A stretch of 64,000 nucleotides of DNA from Neodiprion pinetum. Taxonomy: Eukaryota > Arthropoda > Insecta > Hymenoptera > Diprionidae. Shown here piece by piece: positions 33,820 to 46,979 of this stretch (position 1 is its first letter; the number at the start of each line of letters is the position of its first letter). The translations under genes were made by a program, and so were the position numbers. A model generated the notes under the pieces. The model was given only the letters and a program-made list of their open reading frames with translations, was not told the origin of the DNA and did not search any database. The stretch lies in the NCBI RefSeq assembly GCF_021155775.2, contig NC_060237.1:10813832-10877831 (forward strand), read 5' to 3'.

Positions 33820-34580
33820 TACTCCTGAATTATTTAATTTTTTTTCCTCCAACCATTATTCTTTTCATGAATTTTTAAACCTCAAGACAGAAAGACATTT
33901 TTTATTTTCTCTAAAAAATTCTCCGATCACAGACAAACATTTTAGACCATATCCGGAAGTGGAAACTATTCTTCTTATACGTGTTTGACTAACTTGAAGT
34001 TTTTTCTTCGTAAATTTGTTAAATTCGGTATTTTTATTGGTAATTATTCATTTTTATGCACCAAGCGGATGTGGAATTATGCATATCGTACATCGAAAAT
34101 CACACTGTAAAAACTCGAAAAATTTGATTTTCTCAAACCTGCCATAGAAATTCATGTAGTACTATTTTCACTTAAATTTAATCACAAATTTATGAAAAAA
34201 CTTTTCTCCAAAAGTGACGGTTTTGTTTTAGACATGCGAATACATATCGACGTGTTCATACTTGTATGCATACTGCGATAGACGTATTATTATATTATTT
34301 CGACGTAAATTAATGTAAATATATACGTGCACATCAATAATGTATCTATAATTTCACACCCGCTTGGTCGGTAAAAATAAATAATCGGCAATAAGAGTAA
34401 CAAATTGAACAAAGTCGCGAATAAAATATGTTCGAACAAGTGACACAAATATGAGGAAAATAGTTTCCACTTTCTGATATGGTCTAGAATGAATGGTTTT
34501 TGAACGGAGAAACTTTGAAAAATCATTGGTCGAATTCGTGCGAAATACATCGTATGCATTTAAATTATTCAGGAATTACC
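33820..34580. repeat. Large decayed inverted duplication
   Basis: The left arm (about 33820-34090) is repeated inverted at about 34345-34580. Matching words include TTTAGACCATATCCGGAAGT at 33941-33960 against the complement near 34475-34495, CACCAAGCGGATGTGGAATT against CGACCAAGCGGGTGTGAAAT (complement of about 34350-34370), and CCTGAATTATTTAA against CCTGAATAATTTAA near the outer edge. The spacer is about 250 bp. The arms carry many substitutions and indels. It may be an old foldback element or a local inverted duplication; no target duplication was found. Confidence 0.7.
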
Positions 34581-35714
34581 GTATCGAGGTTTTCAGCCAC
34601 CGTTGCTAAAACTGTCTTACCTCGTAACATAAGCCGTACTCGTATCACTCGCTAATTCGCCGGTCGCATAACGGGCCGAACAATTATTTGCAATACTCTC
34701 CGTAGTAGTTTCTCCGATGGCTCGAAGTAAGTTGGACCCCCAAAATCCGGCCCCCGTTCAAAAGCGCGGGCTTAGTTTACGCCGGAAACTTGAAAGCTCG
34801 TTGAGCCGAGCTGGAAAAGCGTACCTCGTAGCCCTTGTAACGAGTAATTTGTGTCAAAACCATGATCCGCAGATGAGGTGTATACGAAACGTATCCCGTA
34901 TGCGACAACGCGACGTCCTCATATCTACGATCCTCCCGATGTTGTACCCTTACTTTGATCGCGCCATTACCGTCCCCGTTGCTGCCGGCATAACGCCCGC
35001 GATGATTGGATCTCGAATGGAAATATCCCTTTGATCGCATCGCTCCACCTCCGGTATCCATGTGTATACGTGGGTATGTAGTACCTACCTTTCGGTGTGT
35101 CGCGCGGACCGAAGAGAAGGGCTCGATCTCTTTGCACCTTCCGAATCCATTTGCTATTCTACGCGACATCGCGCATCCAGATAGGTGTCTCCGTATAGGT
35201 ATGCGATCGTCCCTTGGTCCGTCGACCGGGTGTTAGGGATCTATTGACACCCACTTCGGCACGATCTAACCTCGCGCGTGATAACGCCTCTCCTCGCCTT
35301 CTTCGTTGCTCGCTCAAACCTCTTGCAGCCCTCATGTAACGCGAATGATGTGTCGCCCCTTGATTGTGTACCGTGATCAGCCCCTTTCAAACCCCACGTA
35401 TAAACCACGTATGCGCGTACAGATATATGACGTGACCACCGGGGTTCGGGAACGAGGTCCTCATATTGTATATTTTCAGTGCACTTATGCTGTATGCTAA
35501 AAAATTTCCTATTGGCCATAAAAAAGGAGTCAGACGAAGAAAGAATGACGATTGACGGTACATGGATGCCTGCCTCTTGAATTTTGTGCCTATGGTCTAG
35601 AATTTTATATTACGTACTTAATCGAATAACTTATTTTGACTTTGCTACGTAGACGCGAGGGTTTTTTTTTTTGAAAAATTTGGTATCACATAATTTACGA
35701 ATATACGTATATAT
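34581..35714. other. GC-richer non-coding stretch
   Basis: From 34700 to 35460 the sequence is CpG-richer, with open frames on both strands (34717-35034 + and 34777-35169 -). The plus-strand frame begins ATGGCTCGAA directly before GTAAGT, which could be a donor, but the evidence is too thin to call an exon. Confidence 0.4.
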
Positions 35715-36141
35715 TAGACTGGCCGTTCAAAACAATGTTTGTTCTTCAAGTTGAGGAATCTTAAGTTAACCTTGAGAAAACAAGACCCTCCAAAGTTTCA
35801 ATGCTCTATCTTACTGTGAAGGGGTGCCTGTAATTTTTTTTTCTTATAAAATAAGATGTTGACCATTTAGAGAACTTGATCTTTTTGAATTTTATAACGA
35901 TTCAAAAAACTCAAACGGTAGATATAAATGAAAACATCTGGGATTGAAAATATTTTTTACTCAAATATTTTCAATTTTTCATGATGGAACATTCAATATG
36001 GCATCCAAAAAAAACATAGTCCAGAAATTAGTCTATAAACATTTTGTTTAAATATGAAAAAAAAAAATTACAGATACTCCTTGATAGTGAGATAGAGCAT
36101 TGAAATTTTGAACATAACATTTTTTTTGTACTGCTAGTCTA
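35715..36141. mobile_element. TA-flanked foldback element with TAGACTGG end
   Basis: This 427-bp element starts TAGACTGGCCGTTC and ends with a sequence whose complement is TAGACTAGCAGTAC. Longer inverted arms continue inside: TTTCAATGCTCTATCT at about 35798-35813 against the complement of AGATAGAGCATTGAAA at 36091-36106. TA is at both edges. The end sequence resembles the element at 15292-15875. Non-coding, and older than that element judging by arm divergence. Confidence 0.8.
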
Positions 36142-36146
36142 ATATG

Positions 36147-36681
36147 TATCAGCGTGTGTCATAGAAAAAAAAAAAATGTTTTTTCAAACGCGCATCAAAA
36201 TTTCGGTAGAGCATCTCAAAGAGAATATGTTCTTTCAGTGAAATATGAGCTTTTAATATCGATATTTAGAGGTATCTATCTTATTTTTTCCGTTTTCCAT
36301 TTACATAACACGCAATAAAAAAAAAAAATTAAAAAATGTTTGAAAGTTTTCTTGTAAACAGCTTGACGTATAAACTATCTAAATACAGATTCTTATGGGA
36401 AATTTTATGCTCTATAAAAAGGTATTAATATAAAATTTTTTTAACTTCACCGTTTTATAGTTCATAAGCCAAGCTGCTTACGAGAAGAAAAAATTCAGTC
36501 ATTTTCCAATTGTTTTTACGTTTTAATTAAATACTGGAAAATGGAAAAATAAAATCGGCACCTCTAAATGTTAATATTAAGAGCTCATATTTGATTGAGA
36601 TATTTTATTTGAGCTGCCCTACAGAAATTTTGACGCGTATTTGAGAAAAAACAAGAAATTCTTTTTTGGCACACCCTTATA
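36147..36681. mobile_element. TA-flanked foldback element adjacent to the previous one
   Basis: This 535-bp element starts only five bases after the element at 35715-36141. Its ends are TATCAGCGTGTGTCAT and, on the complement, TATAAGGGTGTGCCAA. The arms continue for about 130 bp, for example CATCAAAATTTCGGTAGAGC against the complement of about 36615-36640, and AAATATGAGCTTTTAATATC against the complement of about 36570-36592. It is AT-rich and encodes nothing. Confidence 0.8.
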
Positions 36682-39600
36682 TACGTATATATGTATATAC
36701 CGTATGGGCGATTCAGAGGGCAGTGGATAATTGGACGCACGCGAGAAATGAGTTTTCTCCGTTTCTACCCGAGAGGAACGGCTGCAGCTACTCTGCAGTG
36801 GATTTCGTATATAAATTCACCATTCCGGTGTAGAGCCTGGGAAAGAAATTGGCTCTCCGGTGTTGTTACCGTGCATCCTGCAAGAGCTGCGGTGCACTTT
36901 CGAGTTTCGACATTCCGTGTAAGACAATCGCAATTATCTGTACCAACTCCAAGGAATTCCAATTCGAATGAACGGCACGTTGTACCCCGCATTTGCAAAT
37001 TAAAAGATGTCTGTATATTCCGTTTGAGTAGAACTTGAACATTAACTATTGCTCTCTAGAAGTGAGACAGTTGTATTACAAAGTTGCTTGCAAAATTAAA
37101 AATAGACGCGTCATTTTTCTTTACTTGTAGGCTGCTGATTAATATTGTTTACCGTAAAGCAAATAACCTGAAAATTTCAGATCCTAACGTACAGCCACTT
37201 TGGAGATAATTGTAATTTTTTCATATTTCTGTGGTGGTCGAGAAACGTTAAAAAAAAATTGTGAAAATTAGGGCAAAAGTTAATTTTTTCCCCAGACCCG
37301 TTGGTAATTCTTCTCCGATCGCGTTAGAGTGACGAGAAGTGAAAATAATAACTGAAACAAAGTGAAATAGAACCGAGGAGATAAGATATTTGGTATAGCG
37401 ACTGGGTGATCGGCGATTATTCAGTATATCAAGTGGTGTACACGTATGACACGTATTTTACGATCTTGTCCTTGTGAAGACATCTTGGTACGTACAAGGC
37501 GAGGGGAGATAGCTACTTAGAAGATGCGTGAAAGCATTGTGAAGAGTATTGACGTCGGGAAGGTTTTAAATATTGTACCCAAGTCACGTCCTGGGTCCGT
37601 ATCCACCCCCATCGCCCTGCAAGCCAGCAGCCCGAAAGCCCGCGAAGCCAGGATCCAGGAGCAAGCTCTCCTTCGGGCAACCCCGAGCCTCGCGTCGCGT
37701 CGGTCGCATAACTACCGCAAGGTTACCGCCGTCCGGGAGACAAAGAAGATTCGAGAGGGTGGAAAGTATTAAAAAACTTTGGGTGAGAGAGAGAGAAAGA
37801 GAGAGAAAGAGGGAGGGAAGTTAAGGAATGGGAGGAAAAAAAACCGAGGTCCCGGGGTGAAATCGTAAAGCCTGTTTTACCGCGACATCTTTCCCGCGAA
37901 CCTGCAGCACGCCGCGATTCGAGTCTGTCAACCTGTTTCTAACCGGGACGAGGAAAAGAGTAGCGCAAGCTTTATCGTTCGATTTCTCCTTGAATTTGCC
38001 TACAAAGTTCTTCCCTCGCCCGGGTCTGTTTCCTCTGCACCGGAATGGCGGCGGGAGAACTTTGGTGAGTTATACAAGCACCGAATGAATCCAACGATGC
38101 CGAGGAGGATGTGGATCCACACGTACACGATGTACGTACAGGCTAGAGTCCAAGTCCTGCAGAGCTTGCGCCGCAGGGTGAGATCCAGCTGTTTTATTGG
38201 ACCGAAGCGTCGAGAGGTCTTTTCACGCCAAGTCGCATCGCTGGATGGTTTAGTTTTTCGAGGGGGTGGGTTTGGTGCGGCAGGGGTGTGAGGGGGGGAT
38301 GGGAAACTCTCGCTGATCGAGAGTTGGGACGGACCGAGAGGCGGAGGCAGGAAAGTATTCGGGTAGTTATGACAATTATAAATGGAGGGCAGAAATGAGG
38401 ACGACGTCTAGGCGTCCAGGCGTGAAATGAAGACGGAGGAAACTATGCAGGCTGCACGCATGATATAGGTGACGGTTGGGGGGGACAATAATTATACCTA
38501 ACTGGCGATAAATGTGACTCTCTGGGTTCCGGTGTCGTTACGGAAATTCAATACAGATTGTTTCACACTTCATTACTCTGCTTGCGGTGAATGAAACCAT
38601 TATTGATAACCCGATATTATTATACCATATTATACATCGCTATTTGATATGCGGTATAATTCTATATGGAATTCCAATAGGTTGCGGCTTCAGGTTGGAG
38701 GAAAAAGGTAGATTTTTCTTAGAATGTTACGCACGATTTGCGCGATGCGTTTACGATCTCCCACGTGTGAAGTGCGTGATAATTTCTTAAGAAACTGTAT
38801 GTTTTAATCCCTTGAGATGTAAGTATTAATCGAATATTGAAGCAATTTGCAAATATGTACCACCTGTTAATAACGTCGCAACATTTTTGATACAAAAAAA
38901 AAAAAAAATTTGTTTTAGACTGTCATATGTTGGATAAATTCGTTCTTAAATGTTAAAGTACATTGTTCTTTTGATCATTCATATGTAGAACATGTTTTAT
39001 AACCTGATAGAGATGGACGTAGAACCAAAAGTGTATGTAAACATTGTTACAAAGCTTTCCAATTTTGCCATGTAGGCCGCAAAGCTCTACGATTGGGTTC
39101 GAAGATATGGTATGCGTAGTATATCACAGTATTCGCAGATCAGCGTCACGCACAATCATCACGTGACTCCTAAATATCGTATAGTAGTTTAGAGAAATCG
39201 CAATGCAGATTTTAGTCGCTTTTTCTAAAAGCACTGTCCCAACTTCTATTATTCGAGTCTACTATAAAATTTGACATAATGATTTGGAAGTACTGTAATT
39301 CTTTTAATGTAAGAGTCTGATATTTTTACGCGTCATTACAAAAAAATATATCAACTTACGGATAGGCAATGAAACGAACGTTGATCCAAAAAATTTTCCG
39401 TCTATAGATAACTCTTCCTTTCGACAATTACCAGTGAGATGATAGTACCTAACCGAGCACGCCGCGGTGATAAGCGAATATGCGTGATTCATTCGGTCGA
39501 CGACTGACTCTGAGAGGCTGTGTCATCCACCAAGCGTGTGATGTATGTGACTTGCAGATTTATTCGCATTACAGCAGCGTTATTGAGACTCCTCTCCCAG

Positions 39601-39738
39601 TATTCAATCTGTAGCGCTGATCCAGGACCCAGCGCTTCCGCTTTCGTTTCGAACGAAGATAGAGATCTAAATACCCCGAGAAAGATAAAAAATCGTTACG
39701 AAAATTGACAACTGTGCTTTGTGTATGGCTATACTCAA
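36682..39738. other. Non-coding stretch, no gene recognised
   Basis: A GC-rich region at 37560-38350 includes an imperfect GAGA/GAAA tract at about 37784-37819 and several overlapping frames (37524-37772 +, 37573-37824 +, 38085-38291 +). None has a recognisable domain. The flanks are AT-rich. Confidence 0.5.
37784..37819. repeat. Imperfect GA microsatellite
   Basis: GA dinucleotides are interrupted by GAAA and then GGGA units, about 36 bp in all. Confidence 0.85.
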
Positions 39739-40246
39739 TAGGGTGGTCCTTATTTAGGGTGTTTACGAAAATTCCTGCGGACAAGGCGAAAAAAGTTTGC
39801 AAAAAAATCAAAAAAAATGTACGCAAAACTTGAAGCCTGTAGGTAAACTCTAAGAACTGCCTCCAAGGCAGTTAAATTTCCCATTTAAATAACATGGGAA
39901 TTCGAGCTTACTACATTTTTTGAAACACAACTTTGAGGTTGTGGAATTTCGAAACTTTTATCGTTTGAAATCGGCCAATTTTTTTTTAAATACCTATGAC
40001 TACAGGGAAGACGTAAACCAAATTTCAGATTTTTCGAAGCACTATTAAGGCGGGAGAAAAAAAAAGAATGTAGTAAGCTCGAATTCCCATGTTATTTAAA
40101 TGGGAAATTTCACTGCCTTGGAGGCAGTTCTTAGAGTTGAGCTACAGACTTCAAGTTTTCCGTACATTTTTTTTTGATTTTTTTGCAAACTTTTTCCGCC
40201 TTGTCCGCAGGAATTTTCGAAAATGCCCTAAATAAGGATCACCCTA
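39739..40246. mobile_element. TA-flanked foldback element with long arms
   Basis: This 508-bp element has arms of about 180 bp. The ends are TAGGGTGGTCCTTATTTAGG and, on the complement, TAGGGTGATCCTTATTTAGG. The arms include TTTCCCATTTAAATAACATG (left) and its close complement near 40085-40112, as well as CTGCCTCCAAGGCAG, itself a small palindrome, present in both arms. TA lies at both outer edges. The arms match closely with small gaps, which points to a fairly recent element. It is non-coding. Confidence 0.88.
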
Positions 40247-43200
40247 ATACTCATGGAATTAGAATCAGTTAGAGATGCTCAAACCAAGTGCGCATTGGAA
40301 AAAAGTCAATATGTTACTTGGTAAAGAATTATAACTAAAATAGGTGATGTTTCTAATCCAAAAACGTGACCCAATGAAGTCACCACCGTATAATGACCAA
40401 GACAGGCTTTCAAATCTTTCATTTATATGCACCGACAAATCTCCATCACGCGAACTATGACGTAAATATACCCTAAGATCTGAATTTTTCGATGAAACGT
40501 CAGAAAAGGTTGAAGAACAGGGTTAAGCAAGTCTACAATACAAGCGCGTTCGTTTATCACAATTTATCTATGTAACAGGGAAGTATACAAAGTAAAAAAA
40601 AATTTTAAAAATCAACAACAATAATGTGCATAAAAAATAATGACCAACTGACCATATTCCAGTGATAATTTAAGACTCAAGGGTAATGAACCTCGTTAAT
40701 CAGCACGCAACATAGACGTAGAACCACGTGCAGCCCAGTTACCGATGATTCTTGACTTTTTTGAACGAACGATTATTTACAACGAAACCTTTCTTTGAAT
40801 ATACTTATTTCGAGGCTTGGCATATGGCTCAATTTTGTGTCAAAGTATTTTCAGGAACAAAAGATAACTGACAGGACAATTGGTTTAACATATGTTTGAC
40901 TGTTTCGGCATCCTTGATATACTAAAATGAAACCAAGTCTAAAATTTTACGCTTACTATTCGCATGCACCTAAATGTAAATTTGTTGATACGTGACCGAG
41001 CATATACTGATTATGAGAATGACATTACAAGAATGATTGTGACTTAGTGATACATTCATTAGCCTATTCGGCGTTTTATCAACGGGGTCAAGACTCGACA
41101 TGATATCACAAAAATTCCATCATCTTACTGATTCCAACTTGAATTAAATTGTGTCAGTCATAATCAGCTCAGTTGCGAAAATTGACGAAACTCGCGATAT
41201 CATGGATGTTTGCTTGCAGACAAAGTATGTATATTGATAAAGACGGCATGTTTCCAGTGATATCGAAATGTGTTACAGATAACCCCTTATCTGGTCAGAA
41301 CCGATGAAACGTTTATTTATGAATAGGCCTCATATTTTAGTGTCTAAGAATAAATCACCTACAGAGTAATTGAATACAAAAGTAAAACTTCAAGCGTGTT
41401 GAAAGGTAAAAAAAAAATTACAATAGTAACGGTAACGACAACAATAATAATAGTGCAAAGTTAAGTAATTGTAAATGCAGTAATAATGCCGTAATCAACG
41501 TTGTAGCTCCGTAAAATCTAGACATGTAACAGGGACTTATTTATCTTGGAAAGCGAAACTCGTAGAGAAGTAAGGTGGTTCGCAGATTCCGAAATAAAAG
41601 TTGGATTGTTAACAGTTATGGCATGCAAGTCGTGCCGAGTATACGAAGAGAACACGCGATACTGCAGAGAGACTCTATTATATTTCTCTGGTGCAAACAA
41701 CTTGAGAAAGAGCTTCGTGACGACGCAAGTTAATTCTACCTCACGTTGCACTGAAAAGTTAACAGGGAATGAAATGCAAATGTATCGACTCTTGTCCACA
41801 ATGCCGTCCACGGTTCATCATTCTTACGAAAAATGTCGGCATGAATTACAGAATTGATGAATCGATCGCTGCGTTGAAGAGAGCTATAAGCAGAACGGCA
41901 AATCAATGCTAAAATGCTAATGAAAGTTATTAATGAATCCCTATAATTGTATACGAAGGAAAAGTTAAATGAAATATGTAAATAATGAAATACAATTCAA
42001 TCGAATGATTATTATGGATTATACTCCTCGCTGTTTGCGGGAAAATTAATTCTGCTATATCGAGTGAATTATTCGAATGCGATTGAATGTAAATCGACGG
42101 ATGAAAATAGTCACGGGTTTTTATACGAAGCAGACGTTTGTTTCTCCCTGATGAATTTCAATCGAATGTACGACAGAGCGTGTCGGAGGAAATAAACACA
42201 TATATTTCCTCTTCCAACGGGTAACGTCAAGTCTGTAGATATGCAAGAATCTGTTCAATCGAGACGAGATCAAAGCCCGGTTGATTCAGCGTTCGTGAAA
42301 TTTATTGTTTTCCTTTACCGTTCTGTGCATTCATACAACCCGCCGGGTGATTGAACGAAAATTACTCGAGAAAACGGGATTTGCTTCGGAGAGAAGAGAC
42401 GGAAATTTGATTGGCTACAAAACAGGATGTGATCGCGAACCTGGAACTAAATTTACGTTCAAATTCGCACTGTGTTCAATTAAACATGATCAAGGCAATA
42501 CCGGGATGCAATTTACCGGTGCAGCGATAAAGAAGGATTAAAAAATGGTGCTATTTTGGCAAGCGTGTGAGTAAAATGGAAGCGGAGATGTATCGTTGAA
42601 AATGCAGAAACGGGGCTGCGTTAAACGATAACGAATTAGAACCTGCTAATCGTAGACGAAAGTCATTTTTCAATTTCACACGGAGACGTAAGCGAAAGGG
42701 AGCAATAAAGCGAGAACATGGAAAGAAAAACTGAAATATCCTCCGTAAAATTAAATCTCGTATCTTCTTTACGATTGACCGACAGCCCCCGAAGGGAGGA
42801 TGGAATAAAATGAATAAAACGGTTAGGGGAGCGAGTGTGAGTCCGTTATATGAAAGCGGTTCGTCGGAATTTTGGTAAAATGAAAACAGATCGCGGCGGT
42901 TGGAAGCACGCAACGCGTGTAACTCGTGAATCCTCGAGGAGGAGGACGCGGTATCCTGGAGGTCCGATACCGCAGCCGCGAGATTTATCCCCTCGATTTC
43001 TGTGCCACACTCGGACTCCGGGTATACGGCGGAATAGGTTGGGATTATTTACTTTAATTTCATCCACTCCATGACGAATGTACGGTGTCATCGCCCCTGG
43101 GCAGCGCCGAGCACGCGAGCCCTGGAATTTCATACTCATATATTACATCCGGCCCGCGAGGCCGAGTCCGAGATGACCTCTCGCCCCCTCCCCGTGAACA

Positions 43201-43440
43201 CTTTATGACGATGCATGAGGTACCTTGGGAGAGAAATGGACCGAAACGATGCACGTGTGTATATATATATGTATATATATATTTATAAATGAAAAGAGGG
43301 CATGAAGAAGAGAAGAAAGTAAATGAGAAATAAGAGGGTATACACAGCCTGGCTGGAGGAAATTTTATTCTATTCATTTTGAAAAAAAAAGAAAAAAAAT
43401 GAACACGGAGAAAGCTTGAAGTCGACTATCCTCGTAGAGC
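40247..43440. other. Non-coding stretch, no gene recognised
   Basis: Mostly AT-rich. Short frames at 41518-41811 (-) and 41546-41857 (+) shadow each other, and the GC-richer block at 42840-43210 shows the same pattern. A TA/TG microsatellite lies at about 43257-43285. No gene supported. Confidence 0.5.
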
Positions 43441-43540
43441 AAAGTTACCTGGTATCAGGGTGCCAGGGAAAACTACAGGAAAACCAGGAAATGTCAGGGA
43501 ATTTGCGGGCCTCGTGTTACAGAATTTTTCACTTATATTC
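43441..43540 (+). repeat. CCAGGAAAACCAGG-type repeat, copy A
   Basis: This contains GGGTGCCAGGGAAAACTACA and AGGAAATGTCAGGGAATTT. The sequence resembles 48350-48445 (GGAAATGTCAGAGTATTTG preceded by tandem CCTGGAAAA units). It looks like one end of a dispersed transposon-derived repeat. The outer limits and any duplication are not visible. Confidence 0.5.
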
Positions 43541-43730
43541 ATTCATATAAAGCCGCAAAGTAGAATATATTGCATTTGAACAAAGATGAGAAACTAGTTT
43601 TTTGTATACCTATTCGCTTGGTTCGTTTTACTGTTCAAAATTAATTCTCTATTGAAATTATAGATGTTTATCCTTTTATATTTGTCAATTTTGGCATTGC
43701 AAAACAGTGAAACCAGAAAATTGAAATCTA

Positions 43731-44157
43731 CACTGGGAGAAAGTTTTACTTTCGGTTATCGCTCAGTCCTTAACTGTTTTCATTTTTTACCACAATCGAA
43801 ATATATAGATCTAGGTACAAAATGAAAATTAGTTTCGTAGCTGTTACCGGACAGTCGAGTATCCGTTACTATTCTTTCTCATTACGATCACTCTTACTAT
43901 ATTTTATTGTAACTGTTGCAAAAATTTTGGTTTGTGCAACAACAAATCGAAGTTAAAGGCTTATTTAACTAAAAAACGTACAGTAAACCGAACAAACTGA
44001 CTTTGCGTTGCAATTACCAAAAAAGGATCTAGAATAGTGCAAAATGGTTACGCGTACCTCGTTTTTCGCAATTCCAACAATATTCAAACAGTTTTTTAAC
44101 GATGCCTGTTTTATCGAATTTTTCTAGTTACTATAACAAATGAAATTTTTCTCAGTG
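43731..44157. mobile_element. CACTG-ended MITE, copy 3 (opposite orientation)
   Basis: This 427-bp element is flanked by TA on both sides (43729-43730 and 44158-44159). It starts CACTGGGAGAAAGTTTT and ends AAATTTTTCTCAGTG. On the complementary strand it aligns along its length with the copies at 22421 and 25993, including the left segment missing from copy 1. It is the best-preserved full-length member in the window, with both ends and the TA duplication intact. No coding capacity. Confidence 0.9.
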
Positions 44158-44159
44158 TA

Positions 44160-46979
44160 TTCCTCCTATTGCTTTATTTCACGCAAGATGATCTTTTAAG
44201 GATTTTTCGAGTAGGAAAATTACTCTGAAAATGAAAGTTGGTAATACCAGCATCCAAATTGGCATCGTTTATGAAAATTCCACTAAATTCTGTCTAAACT
44301 AAAAATCGAGTTATTTGGCTTCGTCGAATCACACGTGTGTAACCTGCTCTGTGAGAATTTGACTTGTCACAAATGTGAGAAACAATCCGACGAGAAAATG
44401 ATAATATTTCTCTAGCGTCAATTATTTGTGATAATAAATTCTTATATTCTTACATGACGCAACAAATTGTTCCAATCAATTAAGTTTTCCTGATATTCGT
44501 TGCGAGTGTTCCCCTGAAATTTTCTTCGATTGCATCACCTCTCCAAGCGACTTTATAAAAAGCTACCCAGTCCATTCTTCGAGTGACGTCGTCACAGAAT
44601 CTTTTGGTGTTTAAAAAATCTAGATACTTCCTACTTAAAAGTATGATTCCCTTTGATATTCGTACAGTATTTCGAGATTGGGCTGTTCGAGCCAGGAATC
44701 AGGCGGGATACTTCAAGATTTTAGTTAAGGTAGGACAGAATCTCCGGGAAATGGGGTCGTCGCGAGGAGCTGCAGGAAAGACCGAACCAAGGTGTTAACA
44801 TTTTAGTCGAACCGCCCCCGCGCTTCGCGCCTTTCCCAGCGCGCCGTTGCAGACTCTGCTAAGCTCTAAATTTCGCAAATTCCAAGAAGGCAAGTTTCGC
44901 ACTGCGCCCATAAATCTCCACCGGCTGCCCCCCGCCATATACCCCATACAGCGAGCCTTCACTCTCGCGCCGCCCTCACGGTCCTCTCTCTTAGATACGG
45001 CCCTGCCCCACCCGACAAACGAACTAACGAACCGCCCCGAGAACTCCGAGAACGATTGGAATATTTATTTCCATTGCCCTAATTACACTTGAGAATTAAT
45101 AGGCTCCACCGTCCGAATCAAGACTTTATAGAAAAAAGAAAAAAAAAATGTTGAAAAATTTCCAGCACTGTTATTTATGCTTCAGTAATGGTTAACGCGA
45201 ATTAAACAACATTTTTATCCTGTGATGAAAATGAATCTGAGCATATTTCTACAATAATACAGGCTACCAATAAGATTTCATCAAATCGAGAAAACGTTTT
45301 ATAATTAGACCGATAATCAAACAACCCTTTTATTCTCGTGATTCCGTTCCGATTTCATAATGTTTTTACACAAATTTTCTAGGAGACTTATGAATAATTC
45401 TATGTTGGGCAAAAGAGCCCACAAACATCAAAATTGGATCAAAAATACTAGTGTTTTATCATTTGACACAATTTAATTACCAAAAATTTTTTCCAATTCC
45501 CGATATCTTTACTATTAGCTCGTGTTATTCGAATTTGGTCAGATTCATTTCTATTACAGAGCAGGGATCATAGCGGCAAACAGTATTGCTGGAAATTGTT
45601 CAAACGGTTCTATCTCTCTTTCTCGCTTTCTTGCAGCCGATATGTTCTCAAAGAGTCACACCCTATGCCTGTATAGAATAATTATTATATATATTCGGTG
45701 AATAATTTGACGTAAATATTTGACCTTACGTGAGATATGTTCTCAATAATCTTTATAACATCGCGATAAATGCTCCCTCCTTTCGGGCATCTAACCTCAA
45801 GTTGGGAAGAGGCAACTGCAGTGAGAGGTTTGCACAGGCTTTATGCTCAGGAACGTTGTCTGATTATTTGAATAATCAGGGAAGTCAGGGATGCGTGAAA
45901 CAAGTGCCAGAAGATATTATCCTGGCGCAAGGAGAAGTGTAATCGCGAAAATAGCTGGAGGACATATTTATGTATTATGTTCCGTACCGAATTTCTCTAC
46001 GTTTTACTTATGTGCATGTAAAACGGGGTATTGCAAGACAGTGATAATTATGAGCATAAGTCACCGGCACGCGGCAAGTAAATGCCTACGTGTTGGATGG
46101 CGTAGGGTGCATATTCGTGCTGCGGATAAGTTGGGGCTTGACAGGGGTGTGAAAATGAAATATATAATTTAATTCTCTTCAATTAGGAATCTTATTCCTG
46201 GGCCAAGGTGTGTAATACAAGAACGCGTGTTCCGTTCATTTTATACACATGCGTATACATTATACATGTCATGTGTTATATGCTGAGTAAACTAATCGTG
46301 CGAGAGAGCTTCGGGATTAGGAAGAAACGAGAGGTGGTGGAAAGTTGCGAACGATCGGTAATTTCGAGAAATCTAACGCCCTTTCATTGCAGAAAATAAT
46401 CGGAAAAAAAACTTTTCACGTAGGAGCATATTTGATTTTTGATTCTGTTTTTTTATTTTTATTTTTATTTTTTTTTATTCTACTGCCAAAGGAAAATAAA
46501 GAACTTGACCGCATAGCGCAGGAAAATCACGTTAGTAAATTTCACCCGGAGTTAAACTTCAGGTATGTAATACGTACAATGTACCGACACCTAGGAATAA
46601 TATTTGTGTTCCATTTTCCGTGCTGTTATAAAATGTACAGATGTTAGATTCGCATATTTTCATGGCTGGAGATATTTTTAAAAGCAGCAACCGCGTTTCC
46701 TCCGTTATAATTAAAAAGTATACCAAACGTTATTCTACGAATAAGATGCCTCTAGGATTTGAAAACATGCAGGGAAAAATCCGCGGTTCACTGTTACTCC
46801 GTCTGTCCGACATGCATACAAAGAGAATATCGGAATATCGTACCATCGAAGAATATAGAGTCGAATATACTATGGTAGAAGCTCACTTCGCTAACCGATC
46901 CTCTCGATAATGAAACAATCCGAAGCCACGTCGAAGTTGAATCTGTGAAAGAATATCGATGGCTCACTGGAATAAATAG
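44160..46979. other. Non-coding stretch, no gene recognised
   Basis: A GC-richer segment lies at 44740-45060. Other parts are AT-rich with poly-A and poly-T runs (for example 46449-46480). Short plus-strand frames at 44583-44798, 45730-45942 and 46345-46647 have no recognisable content. Confidence 0.5.
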
